Shown here: positions 17,132 through 25,880 of the stretch, piece by piece
Numbering within the stretch: the first letter of the stretch is position 1
Layout: each line of letters starts with the position of its first letter
Source: Bifidobacterium pluvialisilvae
GTDB lineage: Bacteria; Actinomycetota; Actinomycetes; Actinomycetales; Bifidobacteriaceae
NCBI RefSeq assembly: GCF_019331695.1
Contig: NZ_JAHBBI010000003.1
Location: 62,001 to 126,000 of the forward strand
Length of the DNA: 64,000 bases
Direction of reading: 5' to 3'
Translations under genes and position numbers: made by a program
Notes under the pieces: generated by a model
What the model was told of the DNA's origin: nothing
What the model saw: the letters and a program-made list of their open reading frames with translations, nothing else
The model's database searches: none

Positions 17132-17226
17132 ATGCCTCCCTACGATGGTGTTAGCCAACAGGTTCCAAGGGTCAGGCCGTGGCCTTCTCAACCTTGCGGC
17201 CCGAGCCGCGCCGGTTCCCCTGGCAT
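17132..17226 (-). promoter_or_regulatory. TPP riboswitch (THI element) of thiM-thiE
   Basis: On the minus strand the leader has the conserved THI-box parts in order: a GGGGAACC P2 strand, a GC-rich P3 region, GGTTGAGA, ACCCTTGGAACCTG and GCTAACACC followed by GTAGGGA. ATGCC (17222-17226) can pair with GGCAT (17132-17136) to close P1. The Shine-Dalgarno GGGAGG lies within that closing region, six bases before the thiM ATG, so TPP binding should hide the ribosome site: translational control. Confidence 0.93.
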
Positions 17227-17365
17227 GATGCTCCATAACGTATGCGGCGGCTAGGACAGTGGCGGTGCGCGCGGCCGGCGCGGCGACGGGAATGCGTGTC
17301 AGTGCTGGGCGGTAGAGTCGGTGCCGACTATTTCGACATCGTTGACCATATATAGAAGGTGGATT

Positions 17366-18841
17366 GTGGCTGAATCGAAACTTGACGCGGTGGTGTCCCT
17401 GGCGAAGCGCCGCGGATTCGTGTTCCCGGCTGGCGAGATCTATGGCGGCACGCGTTCCGCTTGGGACTACGGCCCGCTCGGCGTCGCCCTGAAGGACAAC
17501 ATCAAGCGTGAGTGGTGGCGCTCCATGGTCGTCACCCGTGGCGACGTCGTGGGCGTGGACACCTCCATCATCCTGCCTTCCGAGGTGTGGGTGGCCTCCG
17601 GCCACGTCTCCGTGTTCAACGACCCGCTCGTCGAATGCCTGAACTGCCACAAGCGCAACCGCGCCGACAAGCTCGAGGAGAGCTACGCCGAGAAGCACGG
17701 CGACAAGCTGCCGGAGAACGGCATGGCCGACATCGTCTGCCCGAACTGCGGCACCCGCGGCAAGTGGACCGAGCCGCGCGACTTCAACATGATGCTGCGC
17801 ACCCACCTCGGCCCGGTGGAGGACGAGAACAGCCTGCACTACCTGCGCCCGGAGACCGCGCAGGGCATCTTCGTGGACTTCAAGAACGTGATGACCTCCT
17901 CGCGCTCCAAGCCGCCGTTCGGCATCGCGAACATCGGCAAGAGCTTCCGCAACGAGATCACGCCCGGCAACTTCATCTTCCGCACCCGCGAGTTCGAGCA
18001 GATGGAGATGGAGTTCTTCGTCCAGCCCGGCACCGACGAGGACTGGCATCAGTACTGGATCGACGCCCGCACCCAGTGGTACCTGGACCTCGGCGTCAAG
18101 CCGGAGAACCTGCGCCACTACGAGCATCCGAAGGAGAAGCTCGCCCACTACTCCAAGCGCACCGTGGACATCGAATACAAGTTCGGCTTCCAGGGCTCCG
18201 ACTGGGGCGAGCTCGAGGGCGTGGCCAACCGCACCGACTTCGACCTCTCCGCGCACTCCAAGCACTCGGGCGAGGACCTGAGCTACTTCAACCAGGCCAC
18301 CGGCGAGAAGTACGTGCCGTACGTCATCGAGCCGGCCGCCGGCCTGACCCGCTCGCTCATGTGCTTCCTGGTGGACGCCTACGACGTCGACGAGGCCCCG
18401 AACACCAAGGGCGGCGTGGACAAGCGCACCGTGCTGCGTCTCGACCCGAGGCTCGCCCCGGTCAAGGCCGCCGTGCTGCCGCTGAGCAAGAAGCCTGAAC
18501 TGAAGTCCGTGGCCGAGGACCTTGCCGCCGACCTGCGCCAGCATGAGTGGATGATCGACTACGATGAGTCCGGCGCCATCGGCCGCCGCTACCGCCGTCA
18601 GGACGAGATCGGCACCCCGCTGTGCGTCACCGTCGACTTCGACACGCTCGACGACCACGCCGTGACCATCCGCGACCGTGACACCATGAACCAGGAGCGC
18701 GTCTCGCTGGACAGGGTCGCCGAATACGTGGACGCCCGCATCGGCGAGCACCGCACCCGCGTGCCGATGAAGCCCGTCTCCATGGGCGGCGAGGCATGGC
18801 CCGACTCCGTGAAGATCAACGAGGCCGGCGGCCTGTACTGA
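17366..18841 (+). CDS. glyS: Glycyl-tRNA synthetase (dimeric type)
   Basis: A class II aminoacyl-tRNA synthetase of the single-chain alpha2 type, 491 residues, charging tRNA-Gly. It opens with '[17 protein letters not shown]' and '[20 protein letters not shown]' (motif 1 region), a Cys pair segment near residues 85-130 ('ECLNCHKRN', 'CPNCGTRG') and motif 2 '[20 protein letters not shown]'. Motif 3 and the C-terminal anticodon-binding domain follow. The GTG start at 17366 follows AGAAGGTGG. It is divergent from the thiM operon, with about 140 bp between the riboswitch and the start. Confidence 0.97.
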   Translation: MAESKLDAVVSLAKRRGFVFPAGEIYGGTRSAWDYGPLGVALKDNIKREWWRSMVVTRGDVVGVDTSIILPSEVWVASGHVSVFNDPLVECLNCHKRNRADKLEESYAEKHGDKLPENGMADIVCPNCGTRGKWTEPRDFNMMLRTHLGPVEDENSLHYLRPETAQGIFVDFKNVMTSSRSKPPFGIANIGKSFRNEITPGNFIFRTREFEQMEMEFFVQPGTDEDWHQYWIDARTQWYLDLGVKPENLRHYEHPKEKLAHYSKRTVDIEYKFGFQGSDWGELEGVANRTDFDLSAHSKHSGEDLSYFNQATGEKYVPYVIEPAAGLTRSLMCFLVDAYDVDEAPNTKGGVDKRTVLRLDPRLAPVKAAVLPLSKKPELKSVAEDLAADLRQHEWMIDYDESGAIGRRYRRQDEIGTPLCVTVDFDTLDDHAVTIRDRDTMNQERVSLDRVAEYVDARIGEHRTRVPMKPVSMGGEAWPDSVKINEAGGLY

Positions 18842-18896
18842 TTTCCGCGATGCATCCACTCCCCGGGGACGGGGAGCCGCCGGCGACGGCCGGAAC

Positions 18897-18928
18897 AAGG
18901 GTGGCGCCCCTGAGAGACGCCACCCTTT
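18897..18928 (+). terminator. Terminator of glyS
   Basis: AAGGGTGGCG and CGCCACCCTT form a perfect 10-bp stem with an 11-base loop and a short T-run. It lies between glyS and dus, 55 bp after the glyS stop. Confidence 0.8.
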
Positions 18929-18980
18929 AGTCGTCTGTCCGGCCGTACACGACACCAATCATCCCAAGAAGTGAAGGAAT

Positions 18981-20141
18981 ATGGAAGAGAACGTCTCCCT
19001 GCCTCCGGTCGAGCTCGGCCCCATTCATGTGAAGACCCCGGTCGTGCTGTCGCCGATGGCGGGCGTGACCAACTGGCCGTTCCGCGTATTGTGCGAGGAG
19101 TACGGACCCGAGGGGTTGTACGTGGCCGAGATGATCACGGCCCGCGCCCTGGTGGCGCGCAATCCCAAGGCGTTGCGGCTGTGCCGGTTCGCGCCGGGCG
19201 AGCGGATCCGTTCGCTGCAGCTGTACGGCGTGAGCCCCGCCATCGTGGAGATGGCCGCGCGCATCGTGGTGGACGAGGGCATGGCCGACCATGTGGACCT
19301 GAACTTCGGATGTCCCGTGCCCAAGGTGACCCGTCGGGGCGGCGGCTCCGCGCTGCCGTGGAAGACCGGCCTGTTCCGCGAGATAATCCAACGCGTGGTG
19401 AAGGTCTGCTCCGAGGCGGACATCCCCGTGACCGCCAAGATCCGCGTGGGCATCGACCACGACCACGAGACGTTCCTGCAGGCCGGGCGCATCGCACAGG
19501 AGGAGGGATGCGCCGCGGTGACGTTGCATGCGCGCACCACGGCCGAATACTACGGTGGCCACTCCGACTGGAGCCGCATCGCCGAACTCGTGGAGGCGCT
19601 GGACATCCCCGTCTTCGGCAACGGCGACATCTGGAGTGCGAACGACGCGCTGGCGATGGTGCGCGAGACCGGCTGCGCGGGCGTGGCCATCGGCCGCGGA
19701 TGCCAGGGCCGTCCGTGGCTGTTCGCCGATCTCAGGAACGCGTTCGCCGGGTCGGACGAGCGCATGGAGCCCACACTCGGCGAGGTGGGCCGCATCATCA
19801 TGCGGCATGCCGAGCTGCTCACCGAGTTCTATGACGGCGACGAGACCATGGCCGTCCACGACCTGCGCAAGCACGTGGCCTGGTATCTCAAGGGCTTCCC
19901 CGTGGGGGGAGGCGTCCGCAGGGCGTTCATGGAATGTGAAGACTTGGGGGATGTTCGCCGTCAGGTCGATTCCCTCGACCCGGACATCCCCTATCCGCGG
20001 GCCGTCGAGGACAAGCCGAGGGGGAGGGTGCGCTACGCGAAGAAGGTCCATCTGCCCTACGGCTGGCTCGACTCCCAGGAGCTGACCGAGGAGCAGCGAC
20101 GCACGGTGATTAGCGCCGATCCGTTGGATGCCTCATACTGA
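18981..20141 (+). CDS. dus: tRNA-dihydrouridine synthase (Dus family)
   Basis: An FMN-dependent enzyme reducing uridine to dihydrouridine in tRNA D-loops. The 386-residue protein opens with the FMN barrel motifs 'VVLSPMAGVTNWPFRVLC' and has the catalytic Cys in 'DLNFGCPVPKV', then 'TLHARTTAEYY' and 'FGNGDIWS'. It resembles the DusB branch. The ATG at 18981 has GAAGGA upstream. Separate promoter likely, since a terminator precedes it; ftsZ follows after 98 bp. Confidence 0.93.
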   Translation: MEENVSLPPVELGPIHVKTPVVLSPMAGVTNWPFRVLCEEYGPEGLYVAEMITARALVARNPKALRLCRFAPGERIRSLQLYGVSPAIVEMAARIVVDEGMADHVDLNFGCPVPKVTRRGGGSALPWKTGLFREIIQRVVKVCSEADIPVTAKIRVGIDHDHETFLQAGRIAQEEGCAAVTLHARTTAEYYGGHSDWSRIAELVEALDIPVFGNGDIWSANDALAMVRETGCAGVAIGRGCQGRPWLFADLRNAFAGSDERMEPTLGEVGRIIMRHAELLTEFYDGDETMAVHDLRKHVAWYLKGFPVGGGVRRAFMECEDLGDVRRQVDSLDPDIPYPRAVEDKPRGRVRYAKKVHLPYGWLDSQELTEEQRRTVISADPLDASY

Positions 20142-20239
20142 AGACGATAGAGAAAACCCGTACACGCTATACAATATTCACGATTGAACGGTAATACTGC
20201 GATAAAGTTAGGCATAACCGTGAGTGACAGGAGCATACA
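20142..20239 (+). promoter_or_regulatory. ftsZ promoter region
   Basis: The gap contains TATACAAT (around 20167-20174), a good -10 sequence, and TTGAAC further on at about 20183. Either could serve ftsZ. Exact promoter placement is uncertain. AGGAG precedes the GTG start. Confidence 0.4.
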
Positions 20240-21487
20240 GTGAGCGACATTGCCGAAGCTGACAACTTCAACAATAAGACCCTCATCAAGGTCGTTGGTG
20301 TGGGCGGAGCCGGCGGCAACGCGGTGAACCGAATGATCGCCGAAGGACTGCAGAACGTCCAGTTCGTCGCCATCAACACGGATGCCACCGACCTGTTGCG
20401 CTCGGATGCCGATGTCAAGATCTCCCTTTCCGACAACTCCAACCGTGGTCTCGGCGCCGGCGCCGACCCGGAGAAGGGCGCCAAGGCGGCCCAGGACCAC
20501 CAGTCCGACATCGAGGAGGCCCTCAAGGGCGCCGACATGGTGTTCGTCACCTGCGGCGAGGGCGGCGGCACCGGCACCGGCGCCAGCCCCCTCGTCGCCC
20601 GCTGCGCCCGCCAGCTCGGCGCGCTCACCGTGGCCGTGGTCACCCGTCCGTTCAGCTTTGAGGGCCCGCGCCGTTCCGCCTCCGCGGACACCGGCATCCA
20701 GAACCTGAGCAAGGAGGTCGACGCGCTGATCGTCATTCCCAACGATCGTCTGCTCGATTTGTCCGACCGCTCCATCAGCATCATCGACGCGTTCAAGACC
20801 GCCGATTCCGCACTGCTGGCCGGCGTGCAGGGCATCACCGACCTCATCACCATGGTCAACCCGTACATCCACGTCGACTTCGCCGACGTCACCTCCGTGC
20901 TCAAGGACTCCGGCACCGCGCTGTTCGGCATCGGCTCCGCACGGGGCGAGGACCGCGCCAACCAGGCCGCGGAGATCGCCATCAGCTCCCCGTTGCTCGA
21001 GTCGAGCATCGAAGGCGCCCACGGCGTGCTGCTCAACATCGCCGGCCCGATGAACCTCTCCCTGCAGGAGGCCAACGAGGCCGCCGAGCTCGTGCGCGAG
21101 GCCGTCCATCCGGAGGCGCAGATCATCTGGGGTCTCGCCCTCGACGACGCCTACGGCGACGAGGTGCGCGTCACGGTCATCGCCGCCGGCTTCGACGCGA
21201 AGAAGGACGTCAAGAGCTCCTATCGTCCGGTGGAACGCAACACCACGTCGGGCGACCGTGCCGAGGTCTCCAGGCCCGAGGTCCCCGAGCTCCGTCTCGA
21301 CGACATGAGCACCCGCCCCGCCCCGCAGCCCGAGCAGCAGCCGGCTGCCGCGCCCGTGGCCCCGGCCCCCCAGCCCGCGCAGCAGGCCGCACCCGACAGC
21401 ACCAACGAGCAGCCGGCGGTCAACCCGCGCACCACGTTCCCGGATTCCGGCTTCGACGATCTTGACATCCCCGATTTCCTGCGCTGA
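20240..21487 (+). CDS. ftsZ: Cell division GTPase FtsZ
   Basis: A tubulin homologue that forms the division ring. The 415 residues have the nucleotide-binding 'GVGGAGGNAVNRMI', the GGGTGTG phosphate loop and the T7 region. The residues around the loop are unusual: CGEGGGTGTGASP rather than the common AGMGGGTGTGAAP. A Pro/Ala/Gln-rich linker of about 70 residues precedes the conserved C-terminal peptide 'DDLDIPDFLR', which contacts SepF and other partners. GTG start at 20240 with AGGAG. It is directly followed by sepF, yggT, divIVA and lspA. Confidence 0.97.
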   Translation: MSDIAEADNFNNKTLIKVVGVGGAGGNAVNRMIAEGLQNVQFVAINTDATDLLRSDADVKISLSDNSNRGLGAGADPEKGAKAAQDHQSDIEEALKGADMVFVTCGEGGGTGTGASPLVARCARQLGALTVAVVTRPFSFEGPRRSASADTGIQNLSKEVDALIVIPNDRLLDLSDRSISIIDAFKTADSALLAGVQGITDLITMVNPYIHVDFADVTSVLKDSGTALFGIGSARGEDRANQAAEIAISSPLLESSIEGAHGVLLNIAGPMNLSLQEANEAAELVREAVHPEAQIIWGLALDDAYGDEVRVTVIAAGFDAKKDVKSSYRPVERNTTSGDRAEVSRPEVPELRLDDMSTRPAPQPEQQPAAAPVAPAPQPAQQAAPDSTNEQPAVNPRTTFPDSGFDDLDIPDFLR

Positions 21488-21506
21488 CATTTTCTGAAGG
21501 AGAACT

Positions 21507-21980
21507 ATGGCCGGTTTCATGAAGAAGACGATGTCGTATCTCGGCATGGCCGATGTCGACGTCGATGACGACGACATCGTGCAGGAGGAGCCCGACGTCG
21601 TCCCATCGTCGTTCGACTCCGACACCACGGTGACGCCGGCCTCCCCGGTATCCCCGGCCCCCGCGACCGCGTCGCGCTCCCGCCAGACCCCGTTCAAGGC
21701 ACAGCTCAACCGCATCACCACGATTCACCCCAAGACCTATGAGGAGGCGCAGCTGGTCGGCCGCGCCATCCGCGACGGCGTGCCCGTGGTGCTGAACCTC
21801 ACCGGCGTGGAGGAGAGCGTGGCGTATCGCATCGTGGACTTCTCCGCGGGTGTCGTGTTCGGCGTCCGCGGCTCCATCGAACGCGTGACCCCGCGCGTGT
21901 TCCTGCTCAGCCCGGCGCAGGTCAACATCAAGGTCGAGGACACGTCGGCGGACTCCAACGCCGACATCTTCGGTGACTGA
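21507..21980 (+). CDS. sepF: Cell division protein SepF
   Basis: A membrane-anchoring and ring-organising partner of FtsZ, essential in actinobacteria that lack FtsA. The 157-residue protein begins with the amphipathic 'MAGFMKKTMSYLGM' membrane-binding helix, then an acidic, disordered linker, and the DUF552 core from about residue 68 ('TIHPKTYEEAQLVGRAIRDG', 'VVLNLTG', 'YRIVDFSAGVVFG'). The RBS GAAGGAGAAC precedes the ATG. Its gap from ftsZ is 19 bp, so cotranscription is likely. Confidence 0.96.
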   Translation: MAGFMKKTMSYLGMADVDVDDDDIVQEEPDVVPSSFDSDTTVTPASPVSPAPATASRSRQTPFKAQLNRITTIHPKTYEEAQLVGRAIRDGVPVVLNLTGVEESVAYRIVDFSAGVVFGVRGSIERVTPRVFLLSPAQVNIKVEDTSADSNADIFGD

Positions 21981-22034
21981 CGGAACCGTTCGGCGCGGGG
22001 CGAACGGTTCCGCGGGCGTTGATACGGTTGCACT

Positions 22035-22319
22035 ATGAGTTTGATATTTATCCTGCGTCTGATCCTCGACTGGCTGATCAACGCCTACATCTTCGTGCTG
22101 TTCGTGCGTATGATCCTCGATTGGGTCAATGTGCTCGCCCCCCGCTGGTATCCGCGTGGCGTCGTGGCGTCGCTCATCGACATCGTCTACCAGCTGACCG
22201 AACCCCCGCTGCGATGGCTGAGAAGGTACATCCGGCCGATACCGCTCGGCGCATTATATCTTGACGTGAGTTTCATCGTCCTGTATTTTGCCTTGGTGGT
22301 GCTGCAGATCATCATCTGA
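22035..22319 (+). CDS. yggT: YggT family membrane protein
   Basis: A 94-residue protein with two hydrophobic segments: the first begins 'MSLIFILRLILDWLINAYI' and the second 'LYLDVSFIVLYFALVVLQII'. A charged loop with the family motif 'YQLTEPPLRWLRRYIRP' lies between them. YggT proteins sit beside sepF and divIVA in many Gram-positive bacteria; their role is poorly known. There is no strong Shine-Dalgarno sequence before the ATG at 22035. Confidence 0.9.
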   Translation: MSLIFILRLILDWLINAYIFVLFVRMILDWVNVLAPRWYPRGVVASLIDIVYQLTEPPLRWLRRYIRPIPLGALYLDVSFIVLYFALVVLQIII

Positions 22320-22453
22320 ATCATCTGACACCCCAGAACACGCGTCGCAAATGACATGGGTTCCCCGTCCGGTCATAGATGGCGTGCTAGCATAGTTTCG
22401 AGTACGTAATTTCATGAGCTCCTATCGAGCTGAGAGTGAGGTTGGGATCTGCA

Positions 22454-23749
22454 ATGGCCCTGTTGACACCGAATGATATTCGTAACCACATTTTCCAGAC
22501 GGTTCGTTTCAAGGAAGGCTACGACATCGACGAGGTCGATGACTTCCTGGATGAGGTCACCGAAACGGTAGAGGCACTCGGCAGCCAGGCAGCGCAGTCG
22601 GGTTCCACCCAGTCCCTCGGTCCGGATGTGGCGGCGCTGAACGAGAAGATCTCGCAGCTGACCAACGAGAACGGGAAGCTGCAGAACGAACTTGCCCAGG
22701 CCAAGGCGGCCCCCCAGCAGCAGACCTCCTCCGCGGATGCCGAGCAGGTGCAGGCGCTCATCAGCCAGAACGGCCAGCTCAAGTCCCAGGTCGACCAGCT
22801 CAACGCCCAGATCGACCAGCTCACCGCCCAGTCCGCCAAGAGCGACGGCATGTCCGCGCAGTTCGAGGCCGAGCGTCGCCGCTCCGCCGAACTCGCCAAC
22901 CAGCTGCAGGCCGCCAAGCAGCAGATCGCCATGCTGCAGCAGTCCCAGAACTCCTCCAACGGCCAGACCGCCCAGGCCAACAACCAGATCGCCACCCTCA
23001 CCCGCGAGCTCGAAGCCGCCAAGACGCGTGAATCCCAGCTGCGCGAACAGCTCTCCAAGGTCGAACCCTCCACCGAGACCGGCAGCCTGCGCAAGATCGC
23101 CGGTGCCGGTGCCGGCGCCACCACCGAGCCCGAACGCGCCACCGCGATGCTCGCCCTCGCCATGCAGCTGCATGACCAGTATGTCGACAAGGGCAAGGCC
23201 CAGCGTGACCAGCTCATTTCCGAAGGCCAGGCCAAGCACGAGGACGTCATCCAGAAGGCCGACGCCTACAGCAAGCGCATCCATCAGGACGCCGACGCCT
23301 ACTCGCAGCGCGTCCACTCCGAGGCCGACGCCTACAGCAAGAAGACCCGCAGCGAGGCCGACGACTACTCGGTGAAGACCCGCAACCAGGCCGACCAGTA
23401 CTCCAAGAAGACCCATGAGGAGACCGAGGCCTACAGCAAGCAGGTGCGCAGCGAGGCCGACGCCTACAGCGCCCAGACCCGCCAGACCGCCGAGGAGTCC
23501 GCGAAGAAGACCCGCAACGTGGCCGACCAGTACGATCGCCGCACGCGTGACGCCGCCGACGACTACGCACAGCAGGTCAAGGAGAAGCTGTACAACGACT
23601 CCAAGGTCATCGAGGGCAACATCGAGGGCCTCAAGCAGTTCGAAGCCGAGTACCGCAGCCGCCTGACCGAGTTCCTCGGCCAGCTGACCACGCAGATCTC
23701 GGACACGAACAACTACGCGACCATGCAGGACAACCCGCTGAGCAAGTAG
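22454..23749 (+). CDS. divIVA: DivIVA/Wag31-like polar growth protein with 11-residue repeats
   Basis: The actinobacterial polarity determinant, recruiting cell-wall synthesis to poles and the septum. The N-terminal membrane-binding domain is canonical ('LTPNDIRNHIFQTVRFKEGYD', 'EVDDFLDEV'). A Gln-rich coiled-coil fills the middle. The 431-residue length exceeds the usual 250-300, owing to ten tandem 11-residue units of the type ADAYSKKTRSE (residues about 269-378). The end 'TTQISDTNNYATMQDNPLSK' is unrepeated. The ATG at 22454 gives the conserved MALLTPND start. Confidence 0.95.
   Translation: MALLTPNDIRNHIFQTVRFKEGYDIDEVDDFLDEVTETVEALGSQAAQSGSTQSLGPDVAALNEKISQLTNENGKLQNELAQAKAAPQQQTSSADAEQVQALISQNGQLKSQVDQLNAQIDQLTAQSAKSDGMSAQFEAERRRSAELANQLQAAKQQIAMLQQSQNSSNGQTAQANNQIATLTRELEAAKTRESQLREQLSKVEPSTETGSLRKIAGAGAGATTEPERATAMLALAMQLHDQYVDKGKAQRDQLISEGQAKHEDVIQKADAYSKRIHQDADAYSQRVHSEADAYSKKTRSEADDYSVKTRNQADQYSKKTHEETEAYSKQVRSEADAYSAQTRQTAEESAKKTRNVADQYDRRTRDAADDYAQQVKEKLYNDSKVIEGNIEGLKQFEAEYRSRLTEFLGQLTTQISDTNNYATMQDNPLSK
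23258..23587 (+). repeat. Ten tandem 33-bp units within divIVA
   Basis: Ten in-frame 33-bp repeats encode 11-residue units beginning AD-x-Y-S and ending in a basic/acidic pair. An 11-residue period fits a right-handed or hendecad coiled-coil. Individual units vary at the third base and at several codons, so the array is not a recent expansion. Confidence 0.9.
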
Positions 23750-23764
23750 TCCTCCGTATACGGC

Positions 23765-24322
23765 ATGGGTATCAACAACTCGACAAGACGGCCGCGTCTG
23801 TGCGTGGCCGTCTTCGCATGTGTGGCCGTCATCGCGCTGGCGCTCGACCGCGTCACCAAGATGATGGCATTGGCATCACTGGACACGCAGCATGCCGTGA
23901 CGGTGGTCCCCGGGCTGCTGTCGCTGCGTCTGCTGCATAATCCCGGCGCTTCGCTGGGCATGGGCTCGTCGATGACCTGGGCCATCGCGCTGCTGGCCAT
24001 CGTCATGTCCGTGGTCATCCTCGTGGCCGGACTGCGCACCACGTCGCCGATTTGGGCCGTATGTCTGGGATTGGCCCTGGCGGGCGCGGCGGGCAACCTC
24101 ATCGACCGTGTGATCTACGCGACGGGTGTGCTCGACGGCAGTGTCGTGGACTTCCTCGACTATGGGTGGTCGGTCGGCAATGTCGCCGACATCTGGCTCA
24201 TGGTCGCGGGCATCGGATTGGTCATACTCGTGTTCAGGTCCGTGCCATTGCGGACGCCGCGACGGGAGGACGACGCGGATGCGCCGCATGTGGCGGCATC
24301 GTCCACGACGGAGGTGCACTGA
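23765..24322 (+). CDS. lspA: Lipoprotein signal peptidase LspA
   Basis: An inner-membrane aspartyl protease that removes signal peptides from prolipoproteins. The 185 residues include four hydrophobic segments, with 'NPGASLGMG', 'AGAAGNLIDRV' (first catalytic Asp) and 'VVDFLDYG...NVADIWLM' (second catalytic Asp). The first motif is looser than the usual NxGAAFS. A hydrophilic C-terminal tail follows the last helix. It starts 15 bp after divIVA, with no clear Shine-Dalgarno sequence, and its stop overlaps the next start (TGATG). Confidence 0.93.
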   Translation: MGINNSTRRPRLCVAVFACVAVIALALDRVTKMMALASLDTQHAVTVVPGLLSLRLLHNPGASLGMGSSMTWAIALLAIVMSVVILVAGLRTTSPIWAVCLGLALAGAAGNLIDRVIYATGVLDGSVVDFLDYGWSVGNVADIWLMVAGIGLVILVFRSVPLRTPRREDDADAPHVAASSTTEVH

Positions 24323-25254
24323 TGTCGACGATCGTTCCCGCCCCCGACGCCCTGGTGGGCAAGCGCTTCGATGTGGCCGTGGCCAAGATGACCGGCGAAT
24401 CGCGCTCGAAGTCCAGCGAGCTCATCTCCTCCGGGCAGGTGCGTCTTCTGCACCGTTCCAGCGACCGTTCCACCACGCTGCTCGCCGGCGACATGGTGGA
24501 GTTCGACATCGTCGACCGGGCGCCCGAGCCCGAACCGGTGAGCATGGACATGGCGATCGTCTACGAGGACGACGACATCGTCATCGTAGACAAGCCCGTC
24601 GGCGTGGCCGCGCACGCCTCGGTCGGATGGAGCGGACCCACCGTGCTGGGCAGCCTGCTGCAACGCGGCGTGCACATCACCGACTATGGCGCACCCGGAC
24701 GGCAGGGCATCGTCAGCCGGCTCGACGTGGGCACCAGCGGGCTCATGCTGGTGTGCAAGTCCGAACTGGCGTACAAGGAGATGCGACGCCAGTTCTCCGA
24801 GCATGAGGTCGTCAAGACCTACCATGCCATCGCCCAGGGCGACTTGGCGCAGGACAAGGCCACCATCGAGGCACCCATCGGCCGGGCCAAGGTCTCCGAC
24901 TTCCGGTTCACCGTCACACCCGCCGGCAAGCCGGCCGTCACCCACTGGGACGTGCTTGAACGCTTCGGCGAGGCCACACTGGCGAAAATCAATCTGGAGA
25001 CCGGCCGCACGCACCAGATTCGCGTGCACTTCTCATCCATCGGGCACCCGCTGGTCGGCGACCACATGTACGGGGCGAACCCGCGTCTCGCCGAAACGCT
25101 TGGTCTGGAGCGCCAATGGCTGCACGCCATGGCATTGGATTTCCGCCACCCGCGCACCCACGTCTGGACGCATGTGGAATCCCATTATCCGTCCGACCTC
25201 CAGCACGCGCTCGACGTGCTGCGTGAACGCAGGAACCAGCGGGACGAGGCCTAG
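24322..25254 (+). CDS. RluA-family pseudouridine synthase (RluD-like)
   Basis: Modifies uridines in 23S rRNA. An N-terminal S4 RNA-binding domain ('GKRFDVAVAKMTGESRSKSS', then 'GQVRLL') is joined to the pseudouridylate synthase core with 'IVYEDDDIVIVDKPVGVA' and the catalytic 'SRLDVGTSGLMLVCK' (Asp nucleophile). 'GRTHQIRVHFSSIGHPLVGD' closes the family signature. Length 310 residues is normal. GGAGG lies eight bases before the ATG. The rluD-lspA-divIVA neighbourhood is common in actinobacteria. Confidence 0.93.
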   Translation: MSTIVPAPDALVGKRFDVAVAKMTGESRSKSSELISSGQVRLLHRSSDRSTTLLAGDMVEFDIVDRAPEPEPVSMDMAIVYEDDDIVIVDKPVGVAAHASVGWSGPTVLGSLLQRGVHITDYGAPGRQGIVSRLDVGTSGLMLVCKSELAYKEMRRQFSEHEVVKTYHAIAQGDLAQDKATIEAPIGRAKVSDFRFTVTPAGKPAVTHWDVLERFGEATLAKINLETGRTHQIRVHFSSIGHPLVGDHMYGANPRLAETLGLERQWLHAMALDFRHPRTHVWTHVESHYPSDLQHALDVLRERRNQRDEA

Positions 25255-25267
25255 CCCCGGCCGTGCG

Positions 25268-25732
25268 CTACAACGCGTTCAGTTGCGCCCACGCCGCGTA
25301 GCCGAGCGGCGCCAACGACACCAGTATGGCCGTGACCGCCATCCACAGTCCCCGTCTTCGCCGTCCGGTACGGGTGTCGACGCGCAGGCATTGCACCGTT
25401 GCGACGATTCCGGCAAGCATCGCCGCGGCGGCGCACATCAGGGTGAGCAGACCCAGAGCAATGACGGCCAGCAGCACCACTGCATCCTCGGCCCGGTAGT
25501 CGCCCCTCCCCAGATACAGGAAGCCGGCCGCGGCCGACGCCAGCATCAGCAGGCACAGCACGGCGAATATCAGGGCGGCGACCGCGGTCCCGGAGAAACG
25601 GGGCTTCGCCGGACAGGCCGTTTCTTCCAAGCTGGTGGCGCGCGCATCGACTCCGGCGATGGGCGGCGGGGGAGCGGTGGCAGGGGCCTGCGGCCTCGCG
25701 GGGCGCATGGGTTCGGTGGGCTGTGTTCTCAT
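25268..25732 (-). CDS. Small membrane protein with Pro-rich N-terminus
   Basis: A 154-residue protein of unrecognised family. A Pro/Ala-rich N-terminal tail of about 45 residues precedes three hydrophobic segments (roughly 47-73, 84-113 and 128-147). A basic loop (RTGRRRRG) sits before the last. The layout recalls DUF4190-type proteins, but the resemblance is weak. The ATG at 25732 is divergent from dnaE, whose start is 149 bp away. Function unknown. Confidence 0.65.
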   Translation of the reverse strand: MRTQPTEPMRPARPQAPATAPPPPIAGVDARATSLEETACPAKPRFSGTAVAALIFAVLCLLMLASAAAGFLYLGRGDYRAEDAVVLLAVIALGLLTLMCAAAAMLAGIVATVQCLRVDTRTGRRRRGLWMAVTAILVSLAPLGYAAWAQLNAL

Positions 25733-25880
25733 ACATCCATCATTCCGGCCGTGGATGGCCTGCGCAAGCCATGGGCGAAATGTTGACGGATGTGGAACAC
25801 GCCCGGAATCCCGCCGATTCCCCCGCACCGTCATCCATCGGCGGGAAAGCGGGTTGCGCGCGTGCGGTATGGTGGAGCCT

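Noticed and set aside
17129-18958. Extension of the thiM frame upstream across the glyS antisense strand
   Set aside because: The region contains the TPP riboswitch and the opposite strand of a conserved synthetase. ThiM-like sequence begins only at 17128.
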